This document shows, one piece after another, positions 16,983-25,871 of a DNA stretch of 64,000 nt. Numbering within the stretch: position 1 is the stretch's first letter; every line of letters starts with the position of its first letter. Position numbers and translations under genes: made by a program. The notes below the pieces were generated by a model. It was not told the origin of the DNA. It did not search any database and saw nothing but the letters and a program-made list of their open reading frames with translations. Source of the stretch: Streptomyces sp. NBC_00620 (GTDB taxonomy: Bacteria > Actinomycetota > Actinomycetes > Streptomycetales > Streptomycetaceae); assembly GCF_026341825.1 (NCBI RefSeq), contig NZ_JAPENY010000003.1, forward strand, positions 744,001-808,000, read 5' to 3'.

Positions 16983-17861
16983 ATGACCAATGTTCGGACC
17001 TACTCGGATCTCGATGTCGCGGTTCGCAGCGACACGTCGGACGTGGGCGAGGGACCCGTCTTCGATCCTCGCACCGGCCGGCTCGTGTGGGTCGACATCT
17101 ACGGCTGCAAGGTCTACGAGGACGACTTGTCCAGCGGCCGGCAGACCGTGACCGAGGTCGGCATGATGGTCGGTGCCGTGGCGCCGCGTGCCGACCATGA
17201 CGGCTTCGTCGCCGCGGTGTCCGACGGGTTCGGCTTCATCGTCGACGGTGAACTGAAGGTGGTCGACCCGGTCCTGCCCGAACCGAACCTGCGCATGAAC
17301 GACGGCAAGGTGGACTCGCGGGGACGATTCTGGGCCGGCAGCAACGACATGAAGTTCGCCCCCGACCAAGGACGGTTGCACCGCTGGGACGGCGAGTCCC
17401 CGAGCGTCGTCGAGGTGGGCGGTCTGGTGCTGCCGAACGGTCTTGGCTGGAACGCCGACGACACGGTCATGTACCTCGCCGACAGTTACGCCAACCTGCT
17501 CTACCGGGCGGACTTCTATGCGGAGCCGGGGTCTCTCGGTCCTCTCGACGTCCTTGCCGAGACCGAGGGACCGGGCGTTCCCGACGGCCTGGCGGTCGAC
17601 GTGGACGGCTGCTTCTGGGTGGCCATGTTCGGAGGCCGCGAGGTACGCCGATACGATCCGGCCGGGCGTGTGGTCGGGGTCGTACCGGTGCCCGCCCACC
17701 AGCCGTCGAGCTGTGTCTTCGGTCAGGACGGCCGTCTGTACATCACCTCCGCGCGCAACGGCTTGTCCGCCGAGGAACTGGCGCGCTACCCGCTGTCCGG
17801 TTCCGTCTTCGTCGTCGAGACCGGCACGACCGGGGTTCCCGTACAGCCGTTCCGGGCCTGA
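16983..17861 (+). CDS. SMP-30/gluconolactonase family sugar lactonase
   Basis: A 292-residue six-bladed beta-propeller. The divalent-metal ligands of SMP-30 enzymes are identifiable: Glu in VGEGPVFD, Asn in RMNDGKVD, Asn in LPNGLGW and Asp in VPDGLAVD, with the family phrase DSRGRFWAGS. The enzyme opens an aldonolactone to the free acid, the step between sugar dehydrogenase and acid dehydratase. In this cluster the natural candidate is L-fucono- or L-galactonolactone. GGAG precedes ATG 16983. It follows the LysR gene and is separated from the convergent GH95 gene by a perfect hairpin. Confidence 0.87.
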   Translation: MTNVRTYSDLDVAVRSDTSDVGEGPVFDPRTGRLVWVDIYGCKVYEDDLSSGRQTVTEVGMMVGAVAPRADHDGFVAAVSDGFGFIVDGELKVVDPVLPEPNLRMNDGKVDSRGRFWAGSNDMKFAPDQGRLHRWDGESPSVVEVGGLVLPNGLGWNADDTVMYLADSYANLLYRADFYAEPGSLGPLDVLAETEGPGVPDGLAVDVDGCFWVAMFGGREVRRYDPAGRVVGVVPVPAHQPSSCVFGQDGRLYITSARNGLSAEELARYPLSGSVFVVETGTTGVPVQPFRA

Positions 17862-17918
17862 ACTCCTCCGCCCGACCCGGGAGTTCACCGCTCCCGAATC
17901 CGCGACCGTCAAGCATTC

Positions 17919-17945
17919 GGCCACCCGCATCGTGTGCGGGTGGCC
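17919..17945. terminator. Bidirectional terminator hairpin
   Basis: GGCCACCCGC (17919-17928) pairs perfectly with GCGGGTGGCC (17936-17945) around a 7-nt loop. It lies in the gap between the convergent lactonase and GH95 genes. Confidence 0.7.
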
Positions 17946-17974
17946 GTCTCCATGCCGCCGGGTGGCGCCCTCGT

Positions 17975-20389
17975 CTACCAGCGCAGGGTCACCGATTCGC
18001 CGCGCCCGAGCCGTACGGTCAGGGTCACTCCTCCCGCGGTGACCTCGGTGGTACGGCCGCCCACGCTGCGGATCACCGCTTGCCTGACCTTGCCGTCGCG
18101 CCAGGACACGTCAACTGAGAAGCCACCACGGGCGCCGACACCGGTGATCCGCCCCTTCTCGGCCCACGCGTCGGGCAGCGCGGGCAGCAACTCGATCCGG
18201 CCCGGCCGGGAGTGCACCAGCATCTCGACCATGGCCGACGGAGTGCCGAAGTTCGAGTCGATCTGGAAGATGCTGCTGGTGTCGTCGAGCGGCCATACGT
18301 CGAACAGGTTGAGGGCGGATCCGCCGGTGCTGCCCGTCGAGGGCCGCAGATTCGTCATGATCATCTCGTACGCCTTCTCGCCCTCCTTGAACCTGGCCCA
18401 GCACAGCGCACGCCAGGCGTTGGCCCAGCCGTACAGGCTCGTGCCACGGTCGGTGAGCAGCTTCCGGACACCGGTGAGGAGTTCGGCGGGTGAGGACTCC
18501 AGGCTGATGCGGTCGCCGGGGAAGAAGCCCATGAGCGGCGAGAGGTGGCGGTGCTGGACCTCGCCAAGGTTGTCGGGGGTCATCCACTCCTCCAGCCAGC
18601 CGGTGGTGGGGCTGACCTGCGGGAGATAGAGGCGGTCGCGCAGGCCGTCGATGACCTTCCGGTAGGCCTTGTCCTTGCCGAGCGTCGCACTCGCGGTGTG
18701 GAAGTTGGTGAACAGCGCCCACACCAGTTCCTGCGCGTAGGTGATGCCCATGGCATCCTGCGGTCCGTGCTCGGGTGACCAGTCCTTGTCGTTCACGAGG
18801 ACCTCGCGCGACTGCCCGGTGGCGGGGTCGGTGACGGTGACGGGCACCAGCCGGGCTTCCCAGAACTCGCAGGCGCCCTTGAGCAGTGGGTAGATGCGGG
18901 CGAGCAGCCGGGTGTCCTGCGTGTACTCGTAGTGCTCGAAGATGGTGTTCACGAGCCAGGCGCTGCCGGCCGGGTGCCACTGCCAGCCCGAGCCGCCGTG
19001 GATGTTGGTGGAGATGCCGACGGTCCAGCCGGCGACCTTGCCCGAGGAGTTGCGGAAGCGGTTGCGCGGGTCGTTGAAGAGCCGCACCGTGGTGTCGGTC
19101 CAGGCCGGCAGTTGGGCCAGGCAGTAGTCGGTGAGGGCGTCGAAGCAGCTGGGCAGGCCGGTCCGGTCGGCCATCCAGTAGTTCATCTGGATGTTGACGT
19201 CGGTGTGGTAATCGCCCATCCAGCCAGGGGTGTTGGTGTCGATCCACGCTGCCTGCAGACCCATCGGTACGCTGTCGCGCGAGCCGCAGATCATCAGGTA
19301 GCGGCCGAACTGGAGGTAGGACGCCTCCAGTTCGGGATCGGGTGCGGCGCCGTCCTGGGCGCGGGTCTGGAGGCGGGTCCAGGTGTCGAGTTGGCGCTGC
19401 TGTTCGGTGGAGGTTCCGAGCGACAGTGTCATCGCGTCGAAGAGGTTCCGGTAGTCGGCTATGTGGGTGTCGGCGAGGCTGTCGGGCGTCTGACGAACCG
19501 CCGTACGGACCTTCTTCCGGGCCAGGGCCTGGGGGTCGACGGACGGGTCGCGGTAGCCCTGGGCGAAGTCGGGGGCGTAGTCGGTGCCGCCGCTGAAGAT
19601 GACGGTCAGATCGCCGCAGCCGGTGAAGTCCACGCCGGAGCCCGTGACTTCGACCTGACCGGTGCCGCTGACCGCCGTGATGGCGGCGCCGTAGCGCAGG
19701 CCGTTGTCGAATTCGGCGCTGAAGGAAGCGGTGGCGTCGGAGGTGTTGGCGACCGTGTTCTCACCGTGGGTGCCGGCCAGGGTGATCCGACCGGTGTAGG
19801 TGCCGCCGCCGCTCTGCGAGAAGCGTACGACCACGACGTCGTCCGGGTGGCTGGCGTACACCTCCCGCCGGTAAGTCACGCCGTTCTGCGCGTAGGACGC
19901 CGTGACCAGGCCGTTGCTCAGGTCCAGGGCGCGGCTGTAGCCGGTGACGGAGTCCAGGGTGTGGCCGGGTATCTCGACGGTGAGGTGGGCGAGTTGAGTC
20001 AGGGTGCCGAACGCCGTCTGGTCGTAGGGGAACTGGCCGTCGCTGCTGAGCACGTCGTTGCGCCCGCCGGTCCACATGGTGGCGTCGGTGATGAAGAGCG
20101 CTTCGTCGGCGGGGTCCCCGCCGACGAGGGCGCCGAGCCGTCCGTTTCCGATGGGCATGCCCTGCTGGATCATGTTGCCCGCGGCTGCGGGCGCCGTGTG
20201 CCACAGGCGCACCGCCGTGCTGTCGTCCACCCGGGGGTCGGTGGCGGGCCGGTGCGGCTCGGCCGCGGCGGCGGTGAAGGCCGGCAGTCCCGCGAAGGCG
20301 GCGAGGGTTCCCGCGGCGCCGGAGCCGGTCAGCTCAAGGAATCTCCGCCGACTCGGGAAGTCCGGGTGGGCAGGCTGGCGCGAGCTCAT
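17975..20389 (-). CDS. Tat-exported GH95 glycoside hydrolase
   Basis: An 804-residue GH95 enzyme with a twin-arginine signal: SRRRFLELTGSGAAGTLAAF followed by an AAAAEP cleavage region near residue 43. The mature part shows the family order: VRLWHTAPAAAGNMIQQGMPIGNGRLGALV, TDVNIQMNYWMADRTG, SGWQWHPAGSAWL, an acid-region DWSPEHGPQ, then HRHLSPLMGFFPGD and a C-terminal ELLPALPDAWAEKG domain. Tat export implies folding before secretion. It should trim alpha-L-fucosyl or L-galactosyl ends outside the cell, complementing the cytoplasmic GH95 at 11347-13680. It is transcribed alone or after the UxaA gene, 179 bp upstream on the same strand. Confidence 0.9.
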   Translation of the reverse strand: MSSRQPAHPDFPSRRRFLELTGSGAAGTLAAFAGLPAFTAAAAEPHRPATDPRVDDSTAVRLWHTAPAAAGNMIQQGMPIGNGRLGALVGGDPADEALFITDATMWTGGRNDVLSSDGQFPYDQTAFGTLTQLAHLTVEIPGHTLDSVTGYSRALDLSNGLVTASYAQNGVTYRREVYASHPDDVVVVRFSQSGGGTYTGRITLAGTHGENTVANTSDATASFSAEFDNGLRYGAAITAVSGTGQVEVTGSGVDFTGCGDLTVIFSGGTDYAPDFAQGYRDPSVDPQALARKKVRTAVRQTPDSLADTHIADYRNLFDAMTLSLGTSTEQQRQLDTWTRLQTRAQDGAAPDPELEASYLQFGRYLMICGSRDSVPMGLQAAWIDTNTPGWMGDYHTDVNIQMNYWMADRTGLPSCFDALTDYCLAQLPAWTDTTVRLFNDPRNRFRNSSGKVAGWTVGISTNIHGGSGWQWHPAGSAWLVNTIFEHYEYTQDTRLLARIYPLLKGACEFWEARLVPVTVTDPATGQSREVLVNDKDWSPEHGPQDAMGITYAQELVWALFTNFHTASATLGKDKAYRKVIDGLRDRLYLPQVSPTTGWLEEWMTPDNLGEVQHRHLSPLMGFFPGDRISLESSPAELLTGVRKLLTDRGTSLYGWANAWRALCWARFKEGEKAYEMIMTNLRPSTGSTGGSALNLFDVWPLDDTSSIFQIDSNFGTPSAMVEMLVHSRPGRIELLPALPDAWAEKGRITGVGARGGFSVDVSWRDGKVRQAVIRSVGGRTTEVTAGGVTLTVRLGRGESVTLRW

Positions 20390-20568
20390 GAGGGCTGTTC
20401 CTCCTGGGGAGTTCTGATGCGCAAAGTGCTGCTCAGAAAGGCAGGAGAAACATAGATCCGGTAATTGGGGAGCTCAAGGTCCCTGACATTCGCATAGAGC
20501 ATCCTGGTTATTCGCGGAATGTCCTTCGCGTCGGTGCCGGTTCCCTCCCCCATCGAGGACCGTCGCGA

Positions 20569-22122
20569 TCACAGCACCGCTCCGATCCGCCACGGGGCGA
20601 TCTCCTCGGAGCCGAATCCAAGCAACTCGGACTTGCTCGGCTCGCCCGAGGCCAGGTCCACCAAGCGCTCGAACAGCCTTACGCCCGTGGTGATCTGCTC
20701 CTCGCGGGTGAACGCGGCCCCGGCGTCGAAGTCCATGTCGCCGGCCATGTGCTGGTACAACCGGCTGGTCGTGGTGATCTTGAGGCAGGGGGCCGGGCGG
20801 GAGCCGAACACCGAACCGCGGCCGGTGGTGAAGGCCAGCAGGTTCGCCCCGCCGGCCACCATGCCGGTCGCCGACACCGGGTCGTAGCCGGGGGTGTCCA
20901 TATAGGTCAGACCAGGGGCCTCGACCCGCTGGGCATAGTCGACGACTGCCCGCAGCGGGCTGCTGCCGCCCTTGAGGACCGCGCCCAGCGACTTCTCCCA
21001 GATGGTCGTGATGCCCCCGTCGCGGTTGCCGCGCGAGGGATTGTTGTCCAGTTCGGCCCCGTTGGCGCGGACGTACTCATTCCACCACTCCAGGATCTCG
21101 TCGAGCCGATCGGCCAGTCCCGCTTCGGCGGCCCGCGCCACGAGCAGATGCTCGGCCCCGAAGATCTCCGGTGTCTCCCCGAGGATCGCCCGGCCTCCGG
21201 CGGCGACCAGCAGGTCGGCGGCAACTCCCAGAGCGGGGTTGGCGGTCAGGCCGGAGTAGGCGTCGCTGCCGCCGCACTGCAGGCCCAGGGTGAGCCCGGA
21301 CAGCGGCAGCGGCTCCCGGCGAAGCCCGGCGACCCCCTCCGCGATCACCGCGACCTGCCGCAGCGCCTCGTTCACCGTCGCGACCGACCCGCCCAACTCC
21401 TGGATGGTCAGCTGCTCGACCGGGCGGTGCAGGTCCTCCAGAAAGTTCTCGGGCTGGTTGACCTCGCAGCCGAGGCTGACGGAAACGACCCCGACGAGGT
21501 TGGGATGGGCGGCATACCCGCGCAGGGTACGGCGCAGGATCTCGTCGCCCCGGCCGCCCTCCGCCAGGCCGCAGCCCAGGTCATGGCCAAGGGCGATCAC
21601 CCCGTCCAGGCCGGGGGTCCCGGCGTGCGCGGCCTCCGCCGCCTGGGCGACCATTCGGGACACCGTGGCGGCGCAGTTCACCGACGGCAGGATTCCTATG
21701 TAGTTGCGGGTTGCCACGGCGCCTCCGGGCCGCTTGTAGCCAAGGAAATGGTCGCGCGTCGGGGCCACTGGCGGCGTCCACGGGACGGCGGTCTGCCGGG
21801 CGCCGCCGCGATTGGGCGAGGCCGCGCCCCTGACCTCCACGTTGTGGACGTGGACATGACTGCCCGGCGTGATCGGAGCCGTCGCGTACCCGATCACGGC
21901 TCCGTATTTCACGATCGCCCGGCCCGCCGGGATGTCGGTCAGCGCGACCTTGTGGCCGGCCGGAATGTCCTGAGTGATCGGGATCCGCACCGGATCGGCA
22001 TCGCAGACCGCCCCCTCGCGCAGATCGTCCAACGTCAGTCCGACGTTGTCGGCGCTGCGGTCGGCCACCAGTAGCCGAGGCCGCCCTAAAGCGGGCACGA
22101 GGCCGTCCGTCGTCTCACTCAC
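20569..22122 (-). CDS. UxaA family altronate/galactarate-type dehydratase
   Basis: A 517-residue protein with an N-terminal SAF-like domain (about 20-95, KVALTDIPAGRAIVKYGAVIG) joined to the UxaA C-terminal dehydratase domain (LGYKRPGGAVATRNYIGILPSVNCAATV, GHDLGCGL, LGLQCGGSDAYSG, MDTPGYDPVSATG). Full-length family members are iron-dependent sugar-acid dehydratases such as altronate dehydratase. In the Campylobacter fucose locus UxaA-type proteins sit with an SDR, so a role on L-fuconate here is reasonable. The start is GTG 22122 (VSETTDG), with GAAGGAG upstream. The cluster therefore contains two unrelated dehydratases. Confidence 0.88.
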   Translation of the reverse strand: MSETTDGLVPALGRPRLLVADRSADNVGLTLDDLREGAVCDADPVRIPITQDIPAGHKVALTDIPAGRAIVKYGAVIGYATAPITPGSHVHVHNVEVRGAASPNRGGARQTAVPWTPPVAPTRDHFLGYKRPGGAVATRNYIGILPSVNCAATVSRMVAQAAEAAHAGTPGLDGVIALGHDLGCGLAEGGRGDEILRRTLRGYAAHPNLVGVVSVSLGCEVNQPENFLEDLHRPVEQLTIQELGGSVATVNEALRQVAVIAEGVAGLRREPLPLSGLTLGLQCGGSDAYSGLTANPALGVAADLLVAAGGRAILGETPEIFGAEHLLVARAAEAGLADRLDEILEWWNEYVRANGAELDNNPSRGNRDGGITTIWEKSLGAVLKGGSSPLRAVVDYAQRVEAPGLTYMDTPGYDPVSATGMVAGGANLLAFTTGRGSVFGSRPAPCLKITTTSRLYQHMAGDMDFDAGAAFTREEQITTGVRLFERLVDLASGEPSKSELLGFGSEEIAPWRIGAVL

Positions 22123-22636
22123 TCGAGCTCCTTCAAACTGACGTACGGCGTCCGCTGCCGAATCCGGCACCTTCCGCTGTCGTGGCGCAAACGCTAGGCG
22201 GCGATTGCTGCTGTTGAGAAGCGTGAAAATCGGATGGAAAACATCTGTCAGACGACTGACGCAGACAATTGCACGCGCAATGGCTCATGGCGACCACCAT
22301 CCGGTGGTCCACTTCAACCTGCTCGGTCGCCGACCGGTGGACCTTCGCCGGCGCGGTGATGAGGGTTTCACGCTCAACGCCGACGCGTTCCGACGGCCCG
22401 AACAAGCCTGAGCCGCGAACTGCCGCGCACAAGAACCCCTCAACTCACTTCCGCCGCCCGGGAGTTCCAGCCTGCGCTTTCGCCACTCTGGACCCCCGTC
22501 GCCTCGAGAGTGACCCCCGCGCACTTCCTGCACGCTCCCTTGACAGCCCCTGCGCCCCCTCCCGAAACTACCGAACATTCGGTTGATGACTACGACTGAG
22601 TCAGCTGCAGATCCTCACCAACCTCAAGGGAGCCCC
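22123..22636. promoter_or_regulatory. Divergent intergenic region, UxaA gene / CocE gene
   Basis: This 514-bp gap separates divergent genes. A perfect inverted repeat GTCAG-ACGA-CTGAC (22247-22260), with outer TCTG...CAGA bases, could be an operator for the UxaA gene, 125 bp from its start. The region has a weak 43-codon frame (22280-22411) that cannot be assigned. Nothing else is recognisable. Confidence 0.4.
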
Positions 22637-24430
22637 ATGACAGGGTCCAAGGTCGGAAACAAGGTCAAGCTGTCGCGCACAGCCTCGGTACTGGCCGGCG
22701 GTTCGGCTGCGCTCGCCCTCTTGGTGGCGGGACAGACAGCGACCACCGCCGCGCCCGCATCAGCTTCTGCCTGGCAGCCGCCGGCGCCCACGTTCGCGAC
22801 GAGCGCGCCCGTGCGCACCACCGTCACCATGGACGACGGCGTGAAAATCGCGGTCGACATCGTCTATCCGACCGACCCGAGCACCGGGGCACGCGCGTCG
22901 GGCGATTTCCCTGTGCTGCTGGCGCAGAACCCCTACGGCACGCAGCCTTCCGACCCTGCCGACAACGGCACCTACTTCGTTCAGCGGGGATACGTCTTCG
23001 TGGTCTCCGCGGTACGGGGCACCGGTGACTCCGGCGGACAACTCGACTGGTTCGGCGACCGGCAGGGCAAGGACGGAGCCAACCTCGTCAACTGGGCGGC
23101 CCACACGCTGTCGGGGTCCAACGGCAAGGTGGGGCTGGAGGGTTGCTCCTACCTCGGAGTGAACCAGTGGTTCACCGCCGCGGCTGTGGGCAAGAACTCC
23201 GCCCTCAAAGCCATCGCACCGTTCTGCACCGATTCGGACTTCTACAACGACCTCACGGCCAACGGCGGCATCCCCACCTCTTTCGTGGCCAACATCGCCC
23301 GAGCCCAACCACGCGGTCCAGAAGACGACCCTGCGACCGACCCGCAATCCGTGACGATCACCCAGCAGGCCAACGGCGGCTCACGCTCGTACAACGATGC
23401 CTATTGGCGGGCGCGAAACGTCCAGAAACTCATGCCGCGGATCGTGAGCAACAACATTCCGGCGCTCAGCCAAGCCGGGTGGGAGGACCTGTTCCCCGGT
23501 GGGAACCTCGGCGCTTATGTCGCGGCCCAAAACGCCTACTTTCACCGGCCGTTGACCGATCCGATCACACCGGGCGACCCCGTCACCGGCCGGTACCAGG
23601 CGATCGTCGGGCCCTGGACCCATGGCGAGCACGTCAACGAATCCACCCTGCAGGCCATTCGCCTGGAATGGTTCGACACCTGGCTCAAGAACGCACCCAC
23701 CGGCATGGCCGCCACCTCGAAGCCCCTGCACCTGTTCGAGAACGGCGCGAACACCTGGATCGACAGTTCCGCATGGCCGCTGTCTCTGGACGCTCGGACC
23801 TACTACCTCGGCAACGGGTCGCTGACGGCAACCAAGCCCACGGAGCAGGGAAGCGAAAGTCTCTCCTGGGGCGCGTCGACCGCAGGAAACACGCTGACCT
23901 ACACAACGGCCCCGCTCGCCGACACAGCCCTGCTCAACGGACCGGCCGACGTCACTCTCTACGCCAGATCAACGACCGTCGAGACCGAACTGACGGCCAC
24001 ACTGAACATCGTTGCGCCGGACGGCACGGTGACCAAGCAAGCCGACGGAATTCTCCTGGGCAGCCAACGCGCCGTGGACACCGGCGAAAGCTGGTACGGC
24101 AGGAACAAGGCACTTCTCAAGCCCAGCCACCCCTTCACCCAAGCCTCGCAGCAACCGGTGACACCCGGCCGGACCACCCGGTACGACATCTCCCTGCTGC
24201 CGAACTTCACCAGGATCCCGGCCGGTTACAGGATCCAGGTCACCATCAACAGCCAGCCGCCGGCCGACTTCCACTTCCCGGTCTCCCCCACCCCGCAGCA
24301 ACTGGCCAACCTGACCGGCGGTCTGTACACCGTTGAACGCTCCGCGGAAGCGGCATCGTTCGTCAATCTTCCGCTGACATCACCCGGTGCGGCGGCCCCC
24401 AGCAACGACAACTGGGGGCCGGCGTCCTGA
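22637..24430 (+). CDS. Secreted CocE/NonD family alpha/beta-hydrolase
   Basis: A 597-residue exported protein of the X-Pro dipeptidyl-peptidase (S15)/CocE superfamily. After a Sec signal (TASVLAGGSAALALLVAGQ, cleavage near SASA-WQ) comes the alpha/beta-hydrolase domain: TVTMDDGVKIAVDIVYP, PVLLAQNPYG, RGYVFVVSAVRGTGDSGG and the nucleophile elbow GCSYLG. A lid region and the C-terminal jelly-roll domain (DVTLYARSTTVETELTATL) follow. Members cleave acyl esters or proline peptides; the substrate cannot be told. ATG 22637 (MTGSKVG) has AAGGGAG upstream and places the signal peptide normally. No obvious link to either neighbouring catabolic block. Confidence 0.85.
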   Translation: MTGSKVGNKVKLSRTASVLAGGSAALALLVAGQTATTAAPASASAWQPPAPTFATSAPVRTTVTMDDGVKIAVDIVYPTDPSTGARASGDFPVLLAQNPYGTQPSDPADNGTYFVQRGYVFVVSAVRGTGDSGGQLDWFGDRQGKDGANLVNWAAHTLSGSNGKVGLEGCSYLGVNQWFTAAAVGKNSALKAIAPFCTDSDFYNDLTANGGIPTSFVANIARAQPRGPEDDPATDPQSVTITQQANGGSRSYNDAYWRARNVQKLMPRIVSNNIPALSQAGWEDLFPGGNLGAYVAAQNAYFHRPLTDPITPGDPVTGRYQAIVGPWTHGEHVNESTLQAIRLEWFDTWLKNAPTGMAATSKPLHLFENGANTWIDSSAWPLSLDARTYYLGNGSLTATKPTEQGSESLSWGASTAGNTLTYTTAPLADTALLNGPADVTLYARSTTVETELTATLNIVAPDGTVTKQADGILLGSQRAVDTGESWYGRNKALLKPSHPFTQASQQPVTPGRTTRYDISLLPNFTRIPAGYRIQVTINSQPPADFHFPVSPTPQQLANLTGGLYTVERSAEAASFVNLPLTSPGAAAPSNDNWGPAS

Positions 24431-24460
24431 CCCGACCGCGTGGGCACGGGCAGTAGCGGT

Positions 24461-24841
24461 TCAGAGCGGGTTGAGGCGGGCCTTGAGCAGGCAGAACTCA
24501 TTGCCTTCGGGGTCGGTCAGGACATGCCACTGCTCCTCCCCCGTCTGGCCGATGTCCGCCGGGCGCGCACCGAGCTTCAGGAGGCGTTCGAGTTCGGCGT
24601 CCTGATCGCGGTCGGTGGCGTTGACGTCGATGTGCAGCCGGGACTTCCCCTTCTCCGGCTCATCCCTGCGACTGAGGATGATCGTCGGCTGCGGACCGCC
24701 GAACCCTTCGCGCGGCCCGATCTCCAGCGTGCCGTCGTCCTCGCGATCGAGCACGACGAAGTCCAGGACCTCGCACCAGAACCGCGCCAGCACCTCGGGG
24801 TCGCGGCAACCCAGCACGAGCTCACTGATACGACATGCCAT
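24461..24841 (-). CDS. VOC (glyoxalase/bleomycin-resistance fold) family protein
   Basis: A 126-residue protein of paired beta-alpha-beta-beta-beta units. Recognisable parts are ISELVLGCRDPEVLARFWCEVL, RLHIDVNATDRDQDAELERL and the C-terminal VLTDPEGNEFCLLKARL, where VOC proteins place a metal-binding Glu. This is the small Streptomyces type often labelled glyoxalase or bleomycin-resistance-like; real substrates are mostly unknown. ATG 24841 (MACRISEL) is chosen because the VOC fold begins immediately. It converges on the CocE gene with 30 bp between the stops. Confidence 0.85.
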   Translation of the reverse strand: MACRISELVLGCRDPEVLARFWCEVLDFVVLDREDDGTLEIGPREGFGGPQPTIILSRRDEPEKGKSRLHIDVNATDRDQDAELERLLKLGARPADIGQTGEEQWHVLTDPEGNEFCLLKARLNPL

Positions 24842-24976
24842 AACGAAACCTGCTCTCAGCCTCGGAACTGCAGGGGAGGCCACAAGCGAACCTTGTGGGC
24901 TCCCAGCAGTGAAAACAACCCCGCGACCGTACCGGACGAGGCGCGCACCGGCGAAGTGATTTCAGGGTGCTTGACT

Positions 24977-25786
24977 TCAGTCGAACAGATCGGGCTGTTC
25001 CGCGGTGATCTGGTCCCACAGGGGGCGGAATTGGAACCAGCCCGGAAGCGCGCCGGAGATCTGTGAACGCACCATCCGCGCCGTCTCGGAGTCGATCAGC
25101 TTCGGCTTGCCGGCGGCCATGGCCAGGAGCTGCGCCTGGCAGGACCGCTCCATGGTGATGAAGTACCAGGCGGCCTCGGCCACGGACTGCCCGACCGTGA
25201 GCAGCCCGTGGTTCTGCAGGACGACGGCCTTGGCGCTGCCCAGAGCCACACCGATCTTGCGGCCCTCCTCCGTATCGTTCACGACCCCTTGATAGTCCGA
25301 GTAGAGGCCGTGATCCTCGAAGAAGGCACAGGAGTCCTGCGTGATCGGGTCCAGCCGGATACCCAGGCTCGAGAAGGCCTTTCCGTGCAGTGAGTGGGTG
25401 TGCGCGGCCGCGACCACATCGGGCCGCGCCCGGTGCACTTCGGAGTGGATGCAGAAGGCGGCGTTGTTGACCGGCCGCTTCCCCTCCAGCAGGGTGCCGT
25501 CGTGGTCGACGAGGATCAGGTCCGAGACCCGTATCTGGCTGAACGCCATCCCGAAGGGGTTGACCCAGAAGGCCGTGGGGTTCTCCGGGTCGCGTGCGGT
25601 GATGTGGCCGGCCACCCCTTCCGAGAAGCCGAAGCGGGCGAACACGCGGAAGGCCGCCGCGAGTTCCTGCTTTCGGACTTGCCGCTCCTCCTCGACGGAC
25701 AGGTTCTCCGGCGGCAAGGGCAGGGTGACGCCCTCGGGCATGGGGCCGACGGATGCCTGCTGGACGGCTGTGGGTGTCAGGGACAT
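24977..25786 (-). CDS. Class II aldolase/adducin family protein
   Basis: A 269-residue class II aldolase-fold protein. The zinc ligands appear as the H-x-H pair in AAHTHSLHGKAF and the later His in VLQNHGLLTVG; the segment SEGVAGHITARDP corresponds to the phosphate-site loop of fuculose-phosphate aldolase but lacks its usual NLS, so a non-phosphorylated substrate or a decarboxylase-like reaction is possible. ATG 25786 (MSLTPTAVQ) is preceded by AGGCAGGAAA. It lies 85 bp downstream of the aldehyde dehydrogenase on the same strand, so aldol cleavage followed by oxidation of the aldehyde is an attractive but unproven sequence. Confidence 0.85.
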   Translation of the reverse strand: MSLTPTAVQQASVGPMPEGVTLPLPPENLSVEEERQVRKQELAAAFRVFARFGFSEGVAGHITARDPENPTAFWVNPFGMAFSQIRVSDLILVDHDGTLLEGKRPVNNAAFCIHSEVHRARPDVVAAAHTHSLHGKAFSSLGIRLDPITQDSCAFFEDHGLYSDYQGVVNDTEEGRKIGVALGSAKAVVLQNHGLLTVGQSVAEAAWYFITMERSCQAQLLAMAAGKPKLIDSETARMVRSQISGALPGWFQFRPLWDQITAEQPDLFD

Positions 25787-25871
25787 GGGTTTCCTGCCTC
25801 TCAACGTTCCTACGGGTCGGGCTACTTCTTGTTCTTGTGGACGCGGCTACTGCTCGTTCGTGCGGGTGCCG

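Noticed and set aside
18932..20455. 507-codon plus-strand frame over the exported GH95 gene
   Set aside because: It is antisense to the GH95 gene and its content is low-complexity GC-mirror sequence.
22205..22411. 68-codon plus-strand gene
   Set aside because: There is no ribosome site, third-position GC is only moderate, and no family is recognisable. It is kept only as part of a low-interest observation.
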